A stretch of DNA of 64,000 nt. Source: Nostoc sp. CMAA1605 (GTDB taxonomy: Bacteria > Cyanobacteriota > Cyanobacteriia > Cyanobacteriales > Nostocaceae). Shown piece by piece: positions 1 through 8,902 of the stretch. The position numbers and the translations under genes are program-made. The stretch covers positions 62,001-126,000 of the forward strand of contig NZ_PJIZ01000003.1 of assembly GCF_021596505.1 (NCBI RefSeq), in the 5' to 3' direction. Numbering within the stretch: the stretch's first letter is position 1; each line of letters opens with the position of its first letter. The notes beneath the pieces were generated by a model. It saw only the letters and a program-made list of their open reading frames with translations. It made no database searches and had not been told where the DNA came from.

Positions 1-250
1 TGTAATCAACCCCAAGCTGCATTAATTCTATAGTGGCAGCTTGTCCGGCTTGCCATTTTCCTCTAGGGTAACTGGGTTTTTGATAGGGAAACCGAGCCAA
101 AACATTCAGCCGATGGGCGTTTTTGTCCTGTTGTAGTTTCAGCAACAACTCACTAGGCTGATCCCGAAGGCTTCTGTCGCCGTGAATATCTAAAACCGGA
201 CGACGTTTACAGCGTTGGTATTGCAGGAGGTGTTCAGCATTAATTAGCAT
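1..250 (-). CDS. N-terminal part of a TM0106-type RecB-like nuclease (runs off window)
   Basis: On the minus strand an open frame starts at ATG 250-248 and runs out of the window edge after 83 codons. The protein begins MLINAEHLLQYQRCKRRPVL and continues with a DIHGD segment. This opening matches, from memory, the N-terminus of the cyanobacterial TM0106 family of RecB-like putative nucleases, whose first cysteine and LxxYxRC motif are linked to an iron-sulphur/nuclease fold. Only the start is visible, so no catalytic PD-(D/E)XK residues can be checked. Nothing in the following 600 bases indicates an operon partner. The family name is a recognition call, not a search result. Confidence 0.6.
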   Translation of the reverse strand, partial: MLINAEHLLQYQRCKRRPVLDIHGDRSLRDQPSELLLKLQQDKNAHRLNVLARFPYQKPSYPRGKWQAGQAATIELMQLGVDY

Positions 251-876
251 TCACTCTAGTCACCTTTCATAAGAAATTAAAAGCCCCTACTTTAGTGTAG
301 GGGATAGAGAACGGGGAACGGGTATTGGGGATTGAGGACAAGGTAGACAAGGTAAATCTTTACTGTCTCCACTCAAGTCAATCTCATTGACAACTGGGCG
401 TTACTTCCTGGCAGACTATAGATAGTTTTGATAAAGCGATCGCCAGTAGCGATCAGCCACAGGATGAGTTTTTGAATCAGGCGAGAGCGTGGATTAATGA
501 CAATTGGGTGATACCAGATGCACCACCGCCCACCACACCCAGTCATCCAAGCGATACCGACCGATACCAGCCAACTGATAAGGCTTCTGAGGTTTTAGAA
601 TCATGCCTAACTTTGATAACCAGAAGCAGAACGGTGCATTACCGCTTTTTTATTAGCCCTCACCTTAACATCACACAAGGACAATTTTGTATCAGTATGA
701 TTACAAGCTTATTTGATATATCCTGAGAGAAATAAGGGTGATCGCCGTGATTTTTCTTGAATACTTTTGGCTATTTTTAGAATTTTTTCATAACTAAAAT
801 TTATTCTCAAAATAGATAAAAGATTATTAAATAGCATATTTGAATTTAAATTCTTCTCAAAGAAGGGTGGTATTTT
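251..876. other. Intergenic region with repeat fragment and possible gene relic
   Basis: No convincing gene lies here. Positions about 310-352 hold a truncated copy of the repeat core GGACAAGGTAGACAAGG that is also found in the hox spacers. From about 400 to 726 one frame stays open and reads like protein (SFDKAIASSDQPQDEF, then NQARAWINDNWV), but it has only a TTG start, no ribosome binding site, and a C-terminal half with unconvincing composition. It may be the remnant of a decayed gene. The 150 bases before asnB are AT-rich. Confidence 0.4.
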
Positions 877-2805
877 ATGTGTGGCATAGTAGCCTTATTT
901 TCCAAACAGGAACCAATTTCCGAATCATCTTTGAGACTAGGTATTGATTGCTTGAAGCATCGAGGCCCAGATGGACAAAAATTTTGGATTTCTCCTTCTA
1001 GACGTGTTGCATTAGGACATACACGACTGAGTATTATTGACCTTCAAAACGGAGATCAGCCAATTGCTAACCAAGATGAAACTCTACATATCATTGCCAA
1101 TGGCGAGTTTTATGACTTCGAGCGTATCCAGCGTGATTTGAAACAATGGGGATATCAACTAAAAACTAACTCTGATACTGAGATAGCCCTGCATCTATAC
1201 AACGAGTTTGGCACACAATGTCTGCATCATCTCAGGGGTGAGTTTGCTTTTGTCATTTGGGATGAGCGTCATGATTTACTGTTTGCAGCACGCGATCGTT
1301 TTGGCATCAAACCTCTGTATTACAGTATTTATGAGAATATTCTTTATCTAGCCTCTGAAGTCAAAGCTTTATTTGCTGCGGGTGTCCCAGCCGCTTGGGA
1401 TCATGAATCTTTTTGGCAAGCTGAGTCCGGCATTTTAGCTCCAGACCGGACTATGTTTGCCAATGTTTATCAAGTGCCACCAGGCTATTTTCTATTGGCA
1501 TCTCGCTCTGGAATGCAAGTGCATCGTTATTGGGATTTTGATTATCCACTAATTAATAATTCCTTACCCCAGTACAAAGCAGAGGATTACATTGAACAAC
1601 TTCGCCATACATTAGATGAAGCTATCCAATTGCGTTTGAGGGCTGATGTACCAGTTGGCTGTTATCTCAGTGGTGGTCTTGATTCATCCACGGTTTTAGG
1701 GATGGCAGCACATCTAAGTTCTTCTCCCATTCAGGCATTTACTCTTGCTTTTGACCATGAAGCTTATAACGAAGAACCACTGGCTCGTGAAATGGCAGCC
1801 CATACTGGTGCTAATTTACAGACTATTCCTGTGCGCCAATCGGACTTAGCTGAACATTTTGCAGATTCCATTTGGCATTGTGAAAGGCTATGTATTAATG
1901 CCAACACAACTGCCAAATATCTATTAAGTCGAGCTGCACGAGATGCTGGTTATAAAGTTGTACTTACAGGTGAAGGTGCGGATGAAATCTTTGGAGGCTA
2001 TGTTCATTTCCGCCAAGATATGTTGCTCCATAATCAACAAGGACAAGATGAGGAGACAGTACAACTTCTGTTAGAAGAACTGAAGTTAAAGAATAAAGTT
2101 TCAATGGGACTGTTATTAGCTGAAAATAGCTCAAGTCAAGCTTTAAATAGTGTTCAGCGTTTGTTAGGCTTTGCCCCTGCTTGGATGCAAGCTTCGGCTG
2201 AGGGATATCTCAGGTCAGTTCCTTTGTATTCACCGGACTTGATTGCACAATTTTCACACAGGGATGTTTATCGTCTCTTTTTTAATCAGGTAGATGTACT
2301 TGAACAACTCAAAGGAAGAGAACCTGTACACCAATCTCTTTATTTATGGTCTAAAACTATCTTACCTAATTACCTTTTACGGATGTTAGGCGATGGTGTT
2401 GAAATGGCACATTCCATTGAAGGGCGACTTCCTTTTTTGGATCACAAAGTTGTGGAATTAGTTTGCAATATACCCGTTGCACTTAAAATTCGTGGATTGA
2501 CTGAAAAATACGTACTAAGAGAAGCAGCAAAGCCGTTTATAACTAATACGATGTATCACCGCCAAAAGCATCCATTTCTAGCTCCACCTTCAACTTTCAA
2601 GCCAAATGAAGCCCTACAGCAACTTGTCCAAGATACTCTGCGGAGTTCTTTGATGTCTTCTGTACCTTTCTATAATCATGCAGCAGTAATTCATTTGCTT
2701 GACCAATTACCAACAATGAGTGAAAGCCAACGTACTTCTATTGATGTAATTTTGATGAAAATGCTGAGTGCTTGCATTCTTCACGAAAGATTTAGAGTCT
2801 CGTAA
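877..2805 (+). CDS. asnB: Asparagine synthetase, glutamine-hydrolysing (AsnB type)
   Basis: The protein has 642 residues and makes asparagine from aspartate, ATP and glutamine in the cytoplasm. It begins MCGIVALFS, so after Met removal Cys2 would be the N-terminal nucleophile of the class II glutaminase domain (residues about 2-190, with the RGPDG and NGEFYD motifs). The synthetase domain follows, with the PP-loop motif SGGLDSS near residue 265 and the GEGADEIFGGY motif near 365. The start is fixed by the need for Cys at position 2 and by an AAGAAGG sequence just upstream. The length fits the long AsnB forms. It stands alone; a hairpin at 2825-2857 may end the transcript. Some AsnB homologues act in secondary metabolism, but no such cluster is seen here. 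Confidence 0.93.
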   Translation: MCGIVALFSKQEPISESSLRLGIDCLKHRGPDGQKFWISPSRRVALGHTRLSIIDLQNGDQPIANQDETLHIIANGEFYDFERIQRDLKQWGYQLKTNSDTEIALHLYNEFGTQCLHHLRGEFAFVIWDERHDLLFAARDRFGIKPLYYSIYENILYLASEVKALFAAGVPAAWDHESFWQAESGILAPDRTMFANVYQVPPGYFLLASRSGMQVHRYWDFDYPLINNSLPQYKAEDYIEQLRHTLDEAIQLRLRADVPVGCYLSGGLDSSTVLGMAAHLSSSPIQAFTLAFDHEAYNEEPLAREMAAHTGANLQTIPVRQSDLAEHFADSIWHCERLCINANTTAKYLLSRAARDAGYKVVLTGEGADEIFGGYVHFRQDMLLHNQQGQDEETVQLLLEELKLKNKVSMGLLLAENSSSQALNSVQRLLGFAPAWMQASAEGYLRSVPLYSPDLIAQFSHRDVYRLFFNQVDVLEQLKGREPVHQSLYLWSKTILPNYLLRMLGDGVEMAHSIEGRLPFLDHKVVELVCNIPVALKIRGLTEKYVLREAAKPFITNTMYHRQKHPFLAPPSTFKPNEALQQLVQDTLRSSLMSSVPFYNHAAVIHLLDQLPTMSESQRTSIDVILMKMLSACILHERFRVS

Positions 2806-2824
2806 GTTGTTAGTAAGTAATTTG

Positions 2825-2857
2825 CTGTTATCATGCAATTTAGATTGCTGATAACAG
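2825..2857 (+). terminator. Hairpin after asnB, possible terminator
   Basis: CTGTTATC at 2825-2832 pairs with GATAACAG at 2850-2857, and inside it GCAAT (2835-2839) pairs with ATTGC (2844-2848). It lies 20 bases after the asnB stop. No T-run follows, so it is only a possible intrinsic terminator. From here to 3127 I see no gene. Confidence 0.4.
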
Positions 2858-3127
2858 GAATAAATGTGGACTCAAAAGGCGGAACTTATATGTTATAAAT
2901 CTGTCTATTTACCTAATATCAATTCCTCTATAAAGTGACACTAAATTTCTACCCCCTATAGCCCCCTGATTCATGGGGGACGACGACAGCAGGGGTGTGA
3001 TTAAGTGCCTCGTCATGGAGAAATAGTATAAGTCAAACGTCAATTAAAAGATAGCAACTTGCATTGCAAGTAATTGATCTTCAACTCGAAAAATTCGTCA
3101 GCTTTCTTACTTAATTTCTGTAAGGCG

Positions 3128-4036
3128 ATGGAGAAGCAATCCGATCTGCATCCACTCTCGAAACGGCAAAAAGAGGCTCTGGCTATGGCATTGTGGATGG
3201 GAAAGACATCTGATACTAATGCTACAGTTTGTGCGGGTTGCATGAAGCCATTATTACTGCGCGCATGGGCAATTTATAAACGTCGCGAACAGCTATCTGC
3301 TGATAGCTTGTACCACTATCACTGTGACTTCAATCGCCGATTAAAGAAGTGTTTGGAATTACAGCAAGACAACAAGCGAGGTTCACAATCAAAGGGGTAT
3401 TGTAGAAAATTTCCTCATTACTTGTTTGTCTTTTTAGCAGAGATTTCTAGCCAAACCACTTCCAGCAACCCTAAACCCACCTCGCAGATGAGAAATGTTT
3501 CTCAAAAAGCTCAGGCTGTTGTTTCAAAGAAACCTAAGTTTCCTTCATCTCCCTACTACTTAGCTTGGCTCGGCTTAGTAAGGAGCTATTTAGCACTCTG
3601 CACAAAAAATTCCACAATTGTCAAACTCAAAAAATTCCTTGGTTGTATAAGCTTAATTACCATCAAGATTGGCCATGAGCATATAAGAGTACGAGGAGTT
3701 TGTATTCACTACCATGACTTATACCATCTTGAGGTTGCTCAACTAGAGAGAATCCAGATGGGGAAAGACTGGGTGAGTGGAATTCATGGGATTAACTCAC
3801 GAGTGTTCCATGCTTCTCCAATTGAAGAAGAGTATGACAGTTTTCTTGATGAAGCCCGGATTGCCATACATGAGTGCTTAACCCGACCTACTGCCTTCAG
3901 TCAAGTCAAATTACTTTGCTGGATGACCTTGTTGATATTACAAGGTATCAATCCTTTTGCCGTCCTGATTCGGCATCTGAGAAGTCTGAAGAAAAAGCCG
4001 GAAGAATTCCTACTTCTACCTGCTGATCATTGCTAA
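3128..4036 (+). CDS. Hypothetical protein with CxxC motif
   Basis: This 302-residue protein is not recognised. I start it at ATG 3128 (MEKQSDLHPL), because the longer reading from TTG 3076 region has no ribosome binding site. Visible features are a CAGC (CxxC) motif near residue 36, a basic helix-rich N-terminal half with DFNRRLKK, a low-complexity Ser/Lys linker around residues 120-160, and a more hydrophobic second half. There is no signal peptide and no clear membrane segment. CxxC and nearby histidines could bind metal, but that is a guess. Composition and HIP1-poor sequence do not set it apart strongly from its surroundings. It is followed by a repeat element. Confidence 0.5.
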   Translation: MEKQSDLHPLSKRQKEALAMALWMGKTSDTNATVCAGCMKPLLLRAWAIYKRREQLSADSLYHYHCDFNRRLKKCLELQQDNKRGSQSKGYCRKFPHYLFVFLAEISSQTTSSNPKPTSQMRNVSQKAQAVVSKKPKFPSSPYYLAWLGLVRSYLALCTKNSTIVKLKKFLGCISLITIKIGHEHIRVRGVCIHYHDLYHLEVAQLERIQMGKDWVSGIHGINSRVFHASPIEEEYDSFLDEARIAIHECLTRPTAFSQVKLLCWMTLLILQGINPFAVLIRHLRSLKKKPEEFLLLPADHC

Positions 4037-4040
4037 ACTC

Positions 4041-4207
4041 ATACCAATTCACGAAAATTCTGATACAGATCCAAACATAGGAACCCTTGTCAAGTCAGGA
4101 CTTATCAATTGCGTTAGCGTAGCGGGACGTTAGTCCATTGCGTTAGCGAAGCGGGACGAAGTCCATTGCGTTAGCGAAGCGGGACGAAGTCCATTGTGAA
4201 TTGGTAT
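4041..4207. repeat. MITE-like repeat with ATACCAATTCAC terminal inverted repeats
   Basis: ATACCAATTCAC at 4041-4052 and GTGAATTGGTAT at 4196-4207 form perfect 12-bp terminal inverted repeats. Inside are three tandem copies of a 28-29 bp unit beginning ATTGCGTTAGCG (4108-4136, 4137-4164, 4165-4192). The left 19 bases after the first AT are shared with the element at 17081. The rest of the gap to 4429 is AT-rich with no gene. Confidence 0.7.
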
Positions 4208-4776
4208 CAGATGCGGTTATTGCTTCCCTCAAGCTAGTAGTTTGCCAAGATAACGGTAAAAACCACGTAACTAAACATCCAATCTCTTGTCATCGTGTTT
4301 AAATGTGTTTATTATTACAGCTAATATATTATTTGCTACATCAAAATAATGGGTTAAGCAAATGTCTAGTTTATTAAACTGGCACTTTTCGATTAATTCT
4401 CCATAAAAGTAACCAAAGAACCGTATTTTTTAATGCACTGATTGATAAAGAGATAAAGCATTTTCACGTAAAATTCCCATAGCGATCGCCTCAGCTTCAG
4501 CAACGGTAATATCAGAATCGATGACTGCTTGCTCTAGCACTTCTTTTAACAGTTGGCGACCCCATTTTGCACCCAAATAATACAATTCTGGAATTGAGTG
4601 AGCATCAGAAGCATACATGAGTTTGGTAGTAGGAGTTAATTCTAATAATTGTCTGATAGCTTCCCGCATTCCAGATACACTTAAAAAAGGGATTGCCAAG
4701 CCAAAATCCACATAGACTTGCGGATATACTGAAGCCAAATAACCAGCCTCCTGCATATAAGGATAGGAAGCGTGTA

Positions 4777-6278
4777 TTGACACTCCCCCGTTTATAAAAC
4801 GGGGGATTCTTGGGTCAAAAGGGAGCTACTGCTTAACCCCTCGCCAAGCATCTTGACCGTATGCCCTACGGCTGCAAGACCACGTTGCATTACCACCATA
4901 GCAGCAGCAATGTCGCGGTCTGTTTCAAATCCACATTCATTACAACGATGCACTCGCTCAGATAAATCTTTTTTGCCTGTGTGGTGGTTGCAGTTGGGAC
5001 AGGTTTGGCTAGTGCCATCGGGATTAACCTTTGCAAAATAAACCCCTCGCTTCCAGCAAACCCATTCCAAGATAGAAAGAAATTCACTAAAACCAGCATC
5101 TAAGGTGTGTTTTGAAAACATCCCTTGAGCATGGGCTTTAAAATTCAAATCTTCAGCAAATACCATTCCACCTTGGTCACACAGATAATGTGCCAACTTG
5201 AAATGAAAATCTTTACGAGTGTTGTGAATGTGTTCATGTAGTCGAGACACCTTCTGTTGAGCCTTTCGCCAGTTATTTGACCCCAATTTCTTGTGACTAA
5301 CTCTTTGTTGCAGCAATCGCAGCTGGCGTTGGAGATCAACAAAAAATCTTGGTCTAGCGATTTGCTCACCAGCAGAGGTGGCTAAAAAACTTTTTAGTCC
5401 CAAGTCGATACCAACTGGTTGACCGTGTGGCGCAAAACTCTTAACATCAACATCCGCTTGCAGTGTCAGCATTACATACCATCCTGAAGCTTTCTTCACC
5501 ACTTGGGCTTGTTTCGCAACAAACCCATCTGGGATAGGTCGGGATAATTGCATTTTCACCCATCCGATACCAGGAAGTTTGACTCTGCTACCTTGAGTTG
5601 GATTAACGCCCAATTGAGGGAATAGCAAAGAACGCATTCTTCCTTGTTTCTTGAATCGGGGGAAACCTCTCCCAGACTCCCACATTCCAATAAACGCTTT
5701 TTCTAATCGCCTCAACACTTGTTGTAACATCTGAGAATGTGCTGCGTTGAGGTTAGGATTAGTTTTCCGAGCCTGGGTTAAAGCTTTGCATTGAGACGCG
5801 AATGTTGGGCGTGGAGCATCGGCAGGAATGATGTATTCGCTCTTGATACTGCAAGCATCAATTCTGCATGACCTTGAGTTATACCAATCCTTCCTTTCTG
5901 CTAACGCAAAATTCCAAACTTTACGAGATGTTTCTAGCCATGCTTCGTAGGTTTGGGATTGCTGCTGATTTAGTTTTAAGCGATAGGTATAGGTTAGGTT
6001 TAGCATATACCCATTGTATCTTAAAAACGAGTAAACTGTTTTTAAAGCCGAATAAATGAGCCACTGCGTTGCGGTGAATCCAGCCCTGTAGGCGGGTCTC
6101 CCGCCGTAGGGGACTGGTGAACCCGGAGGGGGGTTTCCCCCGTTGTAGCAAGTGGCGTTCGGCACATTCGCGGCAGTTGAGCGTAGTCGAAACTTATATC
6201 CCCCACTTAAAAGACGTATGAGGTACAAAACTTATTGGTTTTGTACCTCATACTTGGGGGCTTTACGCATCACGACTC
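4777..6278 (-). mobile_element. IS605-family element A (tnpB only), inserted in amidohydrolase
   Basis: The 1502-bp element is bounded on the minus strand by a left flank ending TTAC (6282-6279) and a right end ending TCAA (4780-4777), with no target duplication, as known for IS608-like single-strand transposition. Near the left end, a 16-bp inverted repeat (6216-6231 with 6238-6253) forms a hairpin. Near the right end CCCCCGTTT pairs with AAACGGGGG. It carries tnpB but no tnpA. The boundaries are supported by exact in-frame repair of the host gene. About 85 bases more lie between the left hairpin and tnpB than in element C, and that stretch is GC-rich and palindromic. Confidence 0.88.
4792..6006 (-). 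CDS. tnpB: TnpB, RNA-guided nuclease of IS605-type element A
   Basis: The 404-residue protein starts at ATG 6006 (MLNLTYTYRLKLN). An upstream in-frame extension merely reads the left end of the element. It has the TnpB order: an N-terminal helical and barrel region, then a RuvC-like nuclease with Asp in GIDLGLKSF, Glu in FAEDLNF and Asp in ETDRDIAAA, all three present, and a zinc ribbon CPNC...CNEC between the last two. Known TnpBs use an omega RNA from the right end of the element to cut the empty donor site beside the target motif. It is closely similar to the TnpB at 24977 and unlike the one at 8903. Its reading frame appears intact. Confidence 0.93.
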   Translation of the reverse strand: MLNLTYTYRLKLNQQQSQTYEAWLETSRKVWNFALAERKDWYNSRSCRIDACSIKSEYIIPADAPRPTFASQCKALTQARKTNPNLNAAHSQMLQQVLRRLEKAFIGMWESGRGFPRFKKQGRMRSLLFPQLGVNPTQGSRVKLPGIGWVKMQLSRPIPDGFVAKQAQVVKKASGWYVMLTLQADVDVKSFAPHGQPVGIDLGLKSFLATSAGEQIARPRFFVDLQRQLRLLQQRVSHKKLGSNNWRKAQQKVSRLHEHIHNTRKDFHFKLAHYLCDQGGMVFAEDLNFKAHAQGMFSKHTLDAGFSEFLSILEWVCWKRGVYFAKVNPDGTSQTCPNCNHHTGKKDLSERVHRCNECGFETDRDIAAAMVVMQRGLAAVGHTVKMLGEGLSSSSLLTQESPVL

Positions 6279-7067
6279 GTAAAACTATTGGTGCATGGCG
6301 ATATTGTGGCGACTCTAATAAATGACGCAGATATAAGGGATTAGCCAACCGTAAATCTAAATCGGGATCACCATAGCCAGTGTGTAACTGTACAGGAAGA
6401 CGATATTTTGCTGCTACTAATAAAGCCTGTTGCAACAAAAAATCAATCAGGGGTTTATCTGTGAGTCGCAGAGGTTGAGTCGATAATTGTTTGAGTTGTT
6501 CAAAATGAGTCGCCGCTACTTCTGGTGTCATAGGTTGGATATGCAAACCACTCCGGTAACAAGCAATGCTTTTAAAAGCCACTACCCCAGACGGTGGCGG
6601 ATCAATTTCACTGTTAAATCTGTCTAGAAAAGTGGCAAAATCCGGTGATTGGGGAATTAGTTGTTCTGCTAACTGTTCTAATCTCAAAATTCGTCGCACA
6701 GAAATAAATCTTTCATGCCATGACAGAGGTAGGATAGTTTCTGGCTGTAAACCATCATCCAAATAAATCGCCTCTAAATTAGCAGCCTGAAAATAAATCT
6801 GTGTGAGTGCTTCTAACCCTAAACTTTCCCGCCTGGCTAAAATTGCCGTTTCTTCTGCTTCACAGTTCAACAACGCCGCAATATCCCGCAAACTACGCCG
6901 ATAAAACAACGTATGGTGAGCATGGTGGTGAATAATTTCTGGATAATAACTTTCAGTGAAAGCTGCTGCATAAGGATACTGAGCAGCTACCTCTGGTTGT
7001 AATATGTTGTGGGCGTGTTGGTCAATTAAGGGAATAGTAGCTAAATCCATGGGCAATGGTGATATTT

Positions 7068-8417
7068 TTAGTATTTCTCTAATAATTTGTCTACTTCTGT
7101 CTGTAATTCCCAATCTTTCATAGCTTGCCACTCTGCTTGACGCACGGCTAAAAAAGCTTTGGCTAACTGTGGATTTAACGCTGTTAATAGGATATCGTCT
7201 TGTTGGAGATGAGCGATCGCTTGTCCTAAATTCTCTGGTAATTGGTCTATACCATTAGCCTGACGTTCTTCTATTGATAAATATCCAGGATCTTGATTTA
7301 CAGGATTTGGTGGTGTCAAACCACGCTGCACACCATCTAGTCCCGCAGCAATCATTGCACCCAAGGCTAAATAAGGATTAGCGGCAGCATCCACAGTTTT
7401 TAATTCTAAGTGACTGGGACAACCCAAACCAGGGTCACTAGGCACTCTCACTGCTGCTTCTCGATTATCTAATCCCCAACAGCGAAAAGCACCACTCCAA
7501 CTATGAGGACGAAGGCGACGATAGGAATTGACGCTGGGAGTAGTTAAAGCCATCAGTGCTGGCAAGTGGTGTAGAATGCCAGCCATAAATTGTAATGCTG
7601 TGGGAGATAGACCACAGATACCTTTTGGGTCTGGTAAGAGATTTTTACCATGATGCCACAGACTAAAATGAATGTGACAACCACTACCAGCCGCATCAGG
7701 GAAAATCTTGGGTAAAAAAGAAGCGGTGAGGTTGTGGCGTTTGGCGATCGCTTTGACAGTTTCTCGAAAAGTAATTTGCCAGTCAGCCGCGTGTAAAGCA
7801 TCGGTGTAGCGGATGGAGATTTCCTGTTGACCAGGGCCAGATTCAGGATAATATTGCTCTACAGGTATACCTTGGGCAATCAGTGCATCAGCGATCGCAT
7901 TAATGACCTCACAGTTGAGATCCATTGCCTGAGTCGAGGCAAAAACTGTGCGATCGCCTGGAATCATCCCTTCAGGTGTGGGTCGCAGCAAGTAAAATTC
8001 ATTTTCAAAGGCTGCTTGTACTTCCAAACCTTGAGATTTAGCGGCGGTAATCATCCGCTTTAAAAAATCACGCGGACATAACGCCCAAGCCGCATCATTG
8101 AGTATCATATTGCCCATAACACGAGCATGACCAGGGGCATAAGGCAAAGGCTTTAAGGTAGACCAATCTGCCACTAAGCGAATTTCACCGACTGGGCCTA
8201 AATCCGTTTCTGGGACGACGGCATCATACATTACAGGCACTCCCTGCTGCCCAAGGGAAATACCCACCCCATGCTCAAAATAGTGAGAAAGCATTTCTAT
8301 GTGTACAGCTTTGCCTCGAATCACATTGGCATTATCACACCACAGAAACCGCACGAACTTTACACCTGTTTCTTGCAGAAATTTCCGTATTTTTTTGGGA
8401 TGATTTTTTTCAACCAT
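7068..8417 (-). CDS. Glutamine synthetase family protein (FluG-like)
   Basis: The 449-residue protein shows the GS beta-grasp N-terminus (KFVRFLWCDNANVIRGK) and the catalytic domain with ENEFYLL (metal-binding ExE region), GPGQQEIS, GSGCHIHFSLW and the NPYLALGAM segment. It ligates glutamate-like substrates to an amine using ATP. Its own substrate cannot be read from sequence. It differs from the housekeeping GlnA and resembles the C-terminal half of FluG and gamma-glutamyl-polyamine synthetases. Directly downstream lies an amidohydrolase of the FluG N-terminal type, so the pair mirrors the two domains of that fungal fusion. The start at ATG 8417 follows an AT-rich leader. The gene is intact although its partner is disrupted. 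Confidence 0.88.
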   Translation of the reverse strand: MVEKNHPKKIRKFLQETGVKFVRFLWCDNANVIRGKAVHIEMLSHYFEHGVGISLGQQGVPVMYDAVVPETDLGPVGEIRLVADWSTLKPLPYAPGHARVMGNMILNDAAWALCPRDFLKRMITAAKSQGLEVQAAFENEFYLLRPTPEGMIPGDRTVFASTQAMDLNCEVINAIADALIAQGIPVEQYYPESGPGQQEISIRYTDALHAADWQITFRETVKAIAKRHNLTASFLPKIFPDAAGSGCHIHFSLWHHGKNLLPDPKGICGLSPTALQFMAGILHHLPALMALTTPSVNSYRRLRPHSWSGAFRCWGLDNREAAVRVPSDPGLGCPSHLELKTVDAAANPYLALGAMIAAGLDGVQRGLTPPNPVNQDPGYLSIEERQANGIDQLPENLGQAIAHLQQDDILLTALNPQLAKAFLAVRQAEWQAMKDWELQTEVDKLLEKY

Positions 8418-8902
8418 TGCTTTTTAAACTCAACTATTTTAAAAAAGATAAACTAGAATAAAACCCTCTTTCTCCCTGCTCTGATTACAATGAATCGTAA
8501 AACACTGAGTTAATTCCTCAGAGAATTTAATTTTCAATCTGTTTTTGCAAAAAATATCTCTCATGTCCTGGCGGGTAGTCTGGTAGGACACCAAATATTT
8601 GATAGCCCAAACTCTGATAAAAACCCAAGGCTTGAAAGCTAAATGTATCTAGGTAAGCGTGACTACAACTCCTTTGTTTAGCGGCTTGTTCAGCTTTCAG
8701 TAACAGTTGCTTGCCATAGCCTTGACCCCGCAAAGACTCAGCTACCCAAAGATGGGAGACAAACAACCATCCCCAATGCGTTTTCCCAACTAAACCACCC
8801 ACAATTTCACCTTGAGCATCCCGCATGAAAACGCCTAGAGGATAAGCAATATCATCATCCTGTTGAGCCACTCCCCCGTTTTTAAAACGGGGGATTCAGG
8901 CA

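Larger units (their letters stand above)
4430..7050 (-). pseudogene. Amidohydrolase (FluG N-domain type) split by an IS605-like element
   Basis: Two minus-strand pieces form one gene: the N-terminal part at 6279-7050 (ATG at 7050, MDLATIPLIDQHAHNIL, with the metal-binding HAH motif) and the C-terminal part at 4430-4776 (HASYPYMQEAGYL, YASDAHSIPELYY). Removing 4777-6278 leaves 1119 nt, exactly 373 codons, and rebuilds the family motif V-L-L-H-A-S across the junction. The protein belongs to the amidohydrolase-2 family that forms the N-terminal half of fungal FluG. It starts 17 bp after the glutamine synthetase-like gene, so the two were probably co-transcribed and act in one pathway. As it stands the gene is broken unless the element excises. 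Confidence 0.88.

Noticed and set aside
472-726. 84-residue frame before asnB
   Set aside because: TTG start, no ribosome site and odd composition in its second half; at most a relic.
4430-4783. A separate gene starting at GTG 4783
   Set aside because: It is the 3' part of the amidohydrolase; the GTG lies in the IS end.
6007-6228. 74-residue N-terminal extension of the element A TnpB
   Set aside because: It reads through the IS left end; the sister TnpB at 24977 begins at the equivalent of ATG 6006.
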